From Eumeta japonica (Eukaryota; Arthropoda; Insecta; Lepidoptera; Psychidae): a DNA stretch of 64,000 bases. How positions within the stretch are numbered: the stretch's first letter is position 1; the number at the start of each line of letters is the position of its first letter. Shown piece by piece: positions 62,226 to 64,000 of the stretch. Location of the stretch: the NCBI GenBank assembly GCA_005406025.1, contig BGZK01000101.1, forward strand, positions 434,001-498,000, in the 5' to 3' direction. Both the position numbers and the translations under genes were made by a program. The notes beneath the pieces are model-generated. The model did not search any database. It was not told the DNA's origin and saw nothing but the letters and a program-made list of their open reading frames with translations.

Positions 62226-64000
62226 ATAAATACATTATTTGCATTAATTAATTAATATTTAATAGACAGTCATATAATATATTTATAAAGATAAATATGT
62301 ACTTCTAAAATTAAAATTTTTATTTGCATTCGCCGTAATTCAATAACAATAAAAATAGAACCATTAATATTTTCTGAATGGGGTGCAGATCGAATTAGTA
62401 CAAGAAACTTGGGAATAATGATCACATACACTCAACCTCCTCAAATCATCCCTATAGACTGCACTGCACTCCATAAAATTCTGTTAATTATCAAATATAC
62501 ACATATAAAACCACTGCAGGACATGCTGGACGCATATCGCATGTGATTTCTAATTATAAAGTTGATTCGTAATTACTAGAACTACATTTCGAACAATCGG
62601 CCTACAATTGACTAGTAGTAGGCCGTTTAGTGATAGTAGTCATACGCCGATCTGATCTGAGATAGGCGTCACTACCATTCCGTATATTAACAACGATTTT
62701 GATAAAGAAGCTTCAGCCTATTATGAAATCCAATCCCAATGTAGCGAGTCAGTGATTCGCTTTATCACCCATGAAACGTATGTAGTACTTCCATCGACGA
62801 TTTGAGCGTACATCCGTTTTATTAATTCATCAAAATCGTAAAAGTCGTTTTCATAAACGATCCGGATAATGTTAAATCGTTACATCGAAAGCCCCTCCCG
62901 TGAAGGGGCGCCACCGTCGCCCGCCCATGATCGTTAAATATTTTACGTGTACAAATGTGAGTTAGCGTTGACAAATTCGCACTCCGTACAGCTTATAGAT
63001 TTTAATCAATACCAGCAGCGCCAGTGGGTTTACAGACTGGAACAATACCTACTAAATTGTTTTTATTGTTTTAACTTTTTGTGTTCAATGTTACTTCCAT
63101 TTTTTTTTGTAATTATCAGCTTCATGTTGGTTATTGGTTTAAAAGTATGCGACTCAAAAGAAAAAAGAATTATAAGATCTTCGGGTCTGTCCATCCTTCC
63201 CGATCTGCCTAGCGCCATAATACGTCAGTTATCAGGCACAAAAATGTGTACAACAATAATTTAAACGCCTCAATTGAAAAAAAAACAATTACGTTATAAG
63301 CTTTCTTTTTCAGGAGCACATCTCTGTGATGTAAACGTGAATATTTTTTATCTTCGTCATATGTGGTGGTATCGTTGAAAAAAATCTTCAGAAATAAGAC
63401 ATCTTTATCATGCAACATATAGGATTATGTACGGGAGGATAGCCCTTCGAATTCCTGACTTGATATTCTATACCCGTCAAAGAATCTGTCTGACCTTCAA
63501 GGTTTTAGTAGCATCTAAACTACTACCACTACTACTCCCTCTAGACCTTGTCCCCCTTAATTAAGGTCAGCCGTCCTTGTCCTTCTCTTTCACGTGGTTC
63601 GATCTCGTGTTTAACATTCGTTAACATTAATTGGGCTTTTTTCAGGTTTATTTTAAACGTCATCAGCCGAATGGAGGAAGTTTTTTGTAGCATCAAAAGC
63701 TTTTCACAATCCACGTACGCTGCGCTCCGCGGTCTTTTATGTAGTCATATAAAATTATCAATTATAGACTATACGATAGAGTGCCATCAAAAAACATTTC
63801 ACAGGCGTAGTCCATGTATGCACTTGTTAAATTAAATAGATCCCAAGTTGGAAGTACGTCGCTGTCGTTAAAAGGTGTTTCACAAAATGCTAATAATAAT
63901 GTTAACAGTATTTTTATTTAATAAATTAACGGGCATCAAATAAGTAAAAAAATGAACCCTTGCCTATTTTACAAATTGACGTGATTTTTTAATTTATCTT
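62226..64000. other. Upstream flank, unassigned
   Basis: No gene was recognised. A small GC-rich patch with gcccctcccgtgaaggggcg lies at 62889-62930. A piece at 63520-63720 (cttgtcccccttaattaagg, tcagccgtccttgtccttct) resembles a dispersed lepidopteran repeat. Confidence 0.35.

Overview
This is an AT-rich eukaryotic window, almost certainly from a lepidopteran insect (moth or butterfly). The support is short coding exons with GT-AG splice sites in long AT-rich introns, several cecropia-type mariner relics, tRNA-derived SINEs of the kind common in Lepidoptera, and no bacterial-style operons, CRISPR, rRNA or tRNA genes. The species cannot be read from the sequence.

The one protein-coding gene I can support is on the minus strand. 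It encodes a two-pore-domain (K2P) potassium channel and spans 25013-61145. Ten coding exons join in frame to 1338 nt, a 445-residue protein plus stop. From 5' to 3' of the gene they are 61025-61145, 43915-44062, 42577-42725, 38814-38915, 35941-36044, 31120-31250, 29754-30047, 28363-28452, 27948-28077 and 25013-25081. Every junction keeps the frame. The product has TM1, an extracellular cap, pore 1 (TTIGYGHLSP), TM2, a long cytosolic loop, TM3, pore 2 (SSIGFGDFVPG), TM4 and a 22-residue tail encoded by the last exon. The long TM2-TM3 loop with a very short C-tail recalls vertebrate TRESK. A 14-3-3-like motif (RTLSEP) lies in the loop.

Region by region. 1-24.6 kb: intergenic DNA downstream of the gene, with two neighbouring tandem arrays (about 97 bp and about 48 bp units, 4.59-5.77 kb), a pogo-like MITE (6925-7551), a nearly complete dead mariner (12695-13961), MITE pieces next to a mariner 3' fragment (15.3-15.9 kb), several strong hairpins, and GC-rich islands at 14.5, 18.5, 20.0, 20.9 and 22.2 kb with no recognisable coding. 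24.65-61.2 kb: the K2P gene. Its introns carry a second mariner type (intron 9), SINEs (introns 1 and 5), a (TA)26 microsatellite, a 171-bp MITE only 20 bp inside intron 3, and, in the 17-kb first intron, LINE, Gypsy-type LTR, mariner and SINE remains. 61.2-64 kb: GC-rich 5' flank of the gene, then repeat-derived and unassigned sequence.

The other apparent open reading frames are antisense shadows of K2P exons, transposon relics or chance frames. I found no convincing new biological system. The most useful things to follow up are the channel itself (loop, alternative C-terminus, MITE at a splice donor), the paired tandem arrays and the perfect hairpins.
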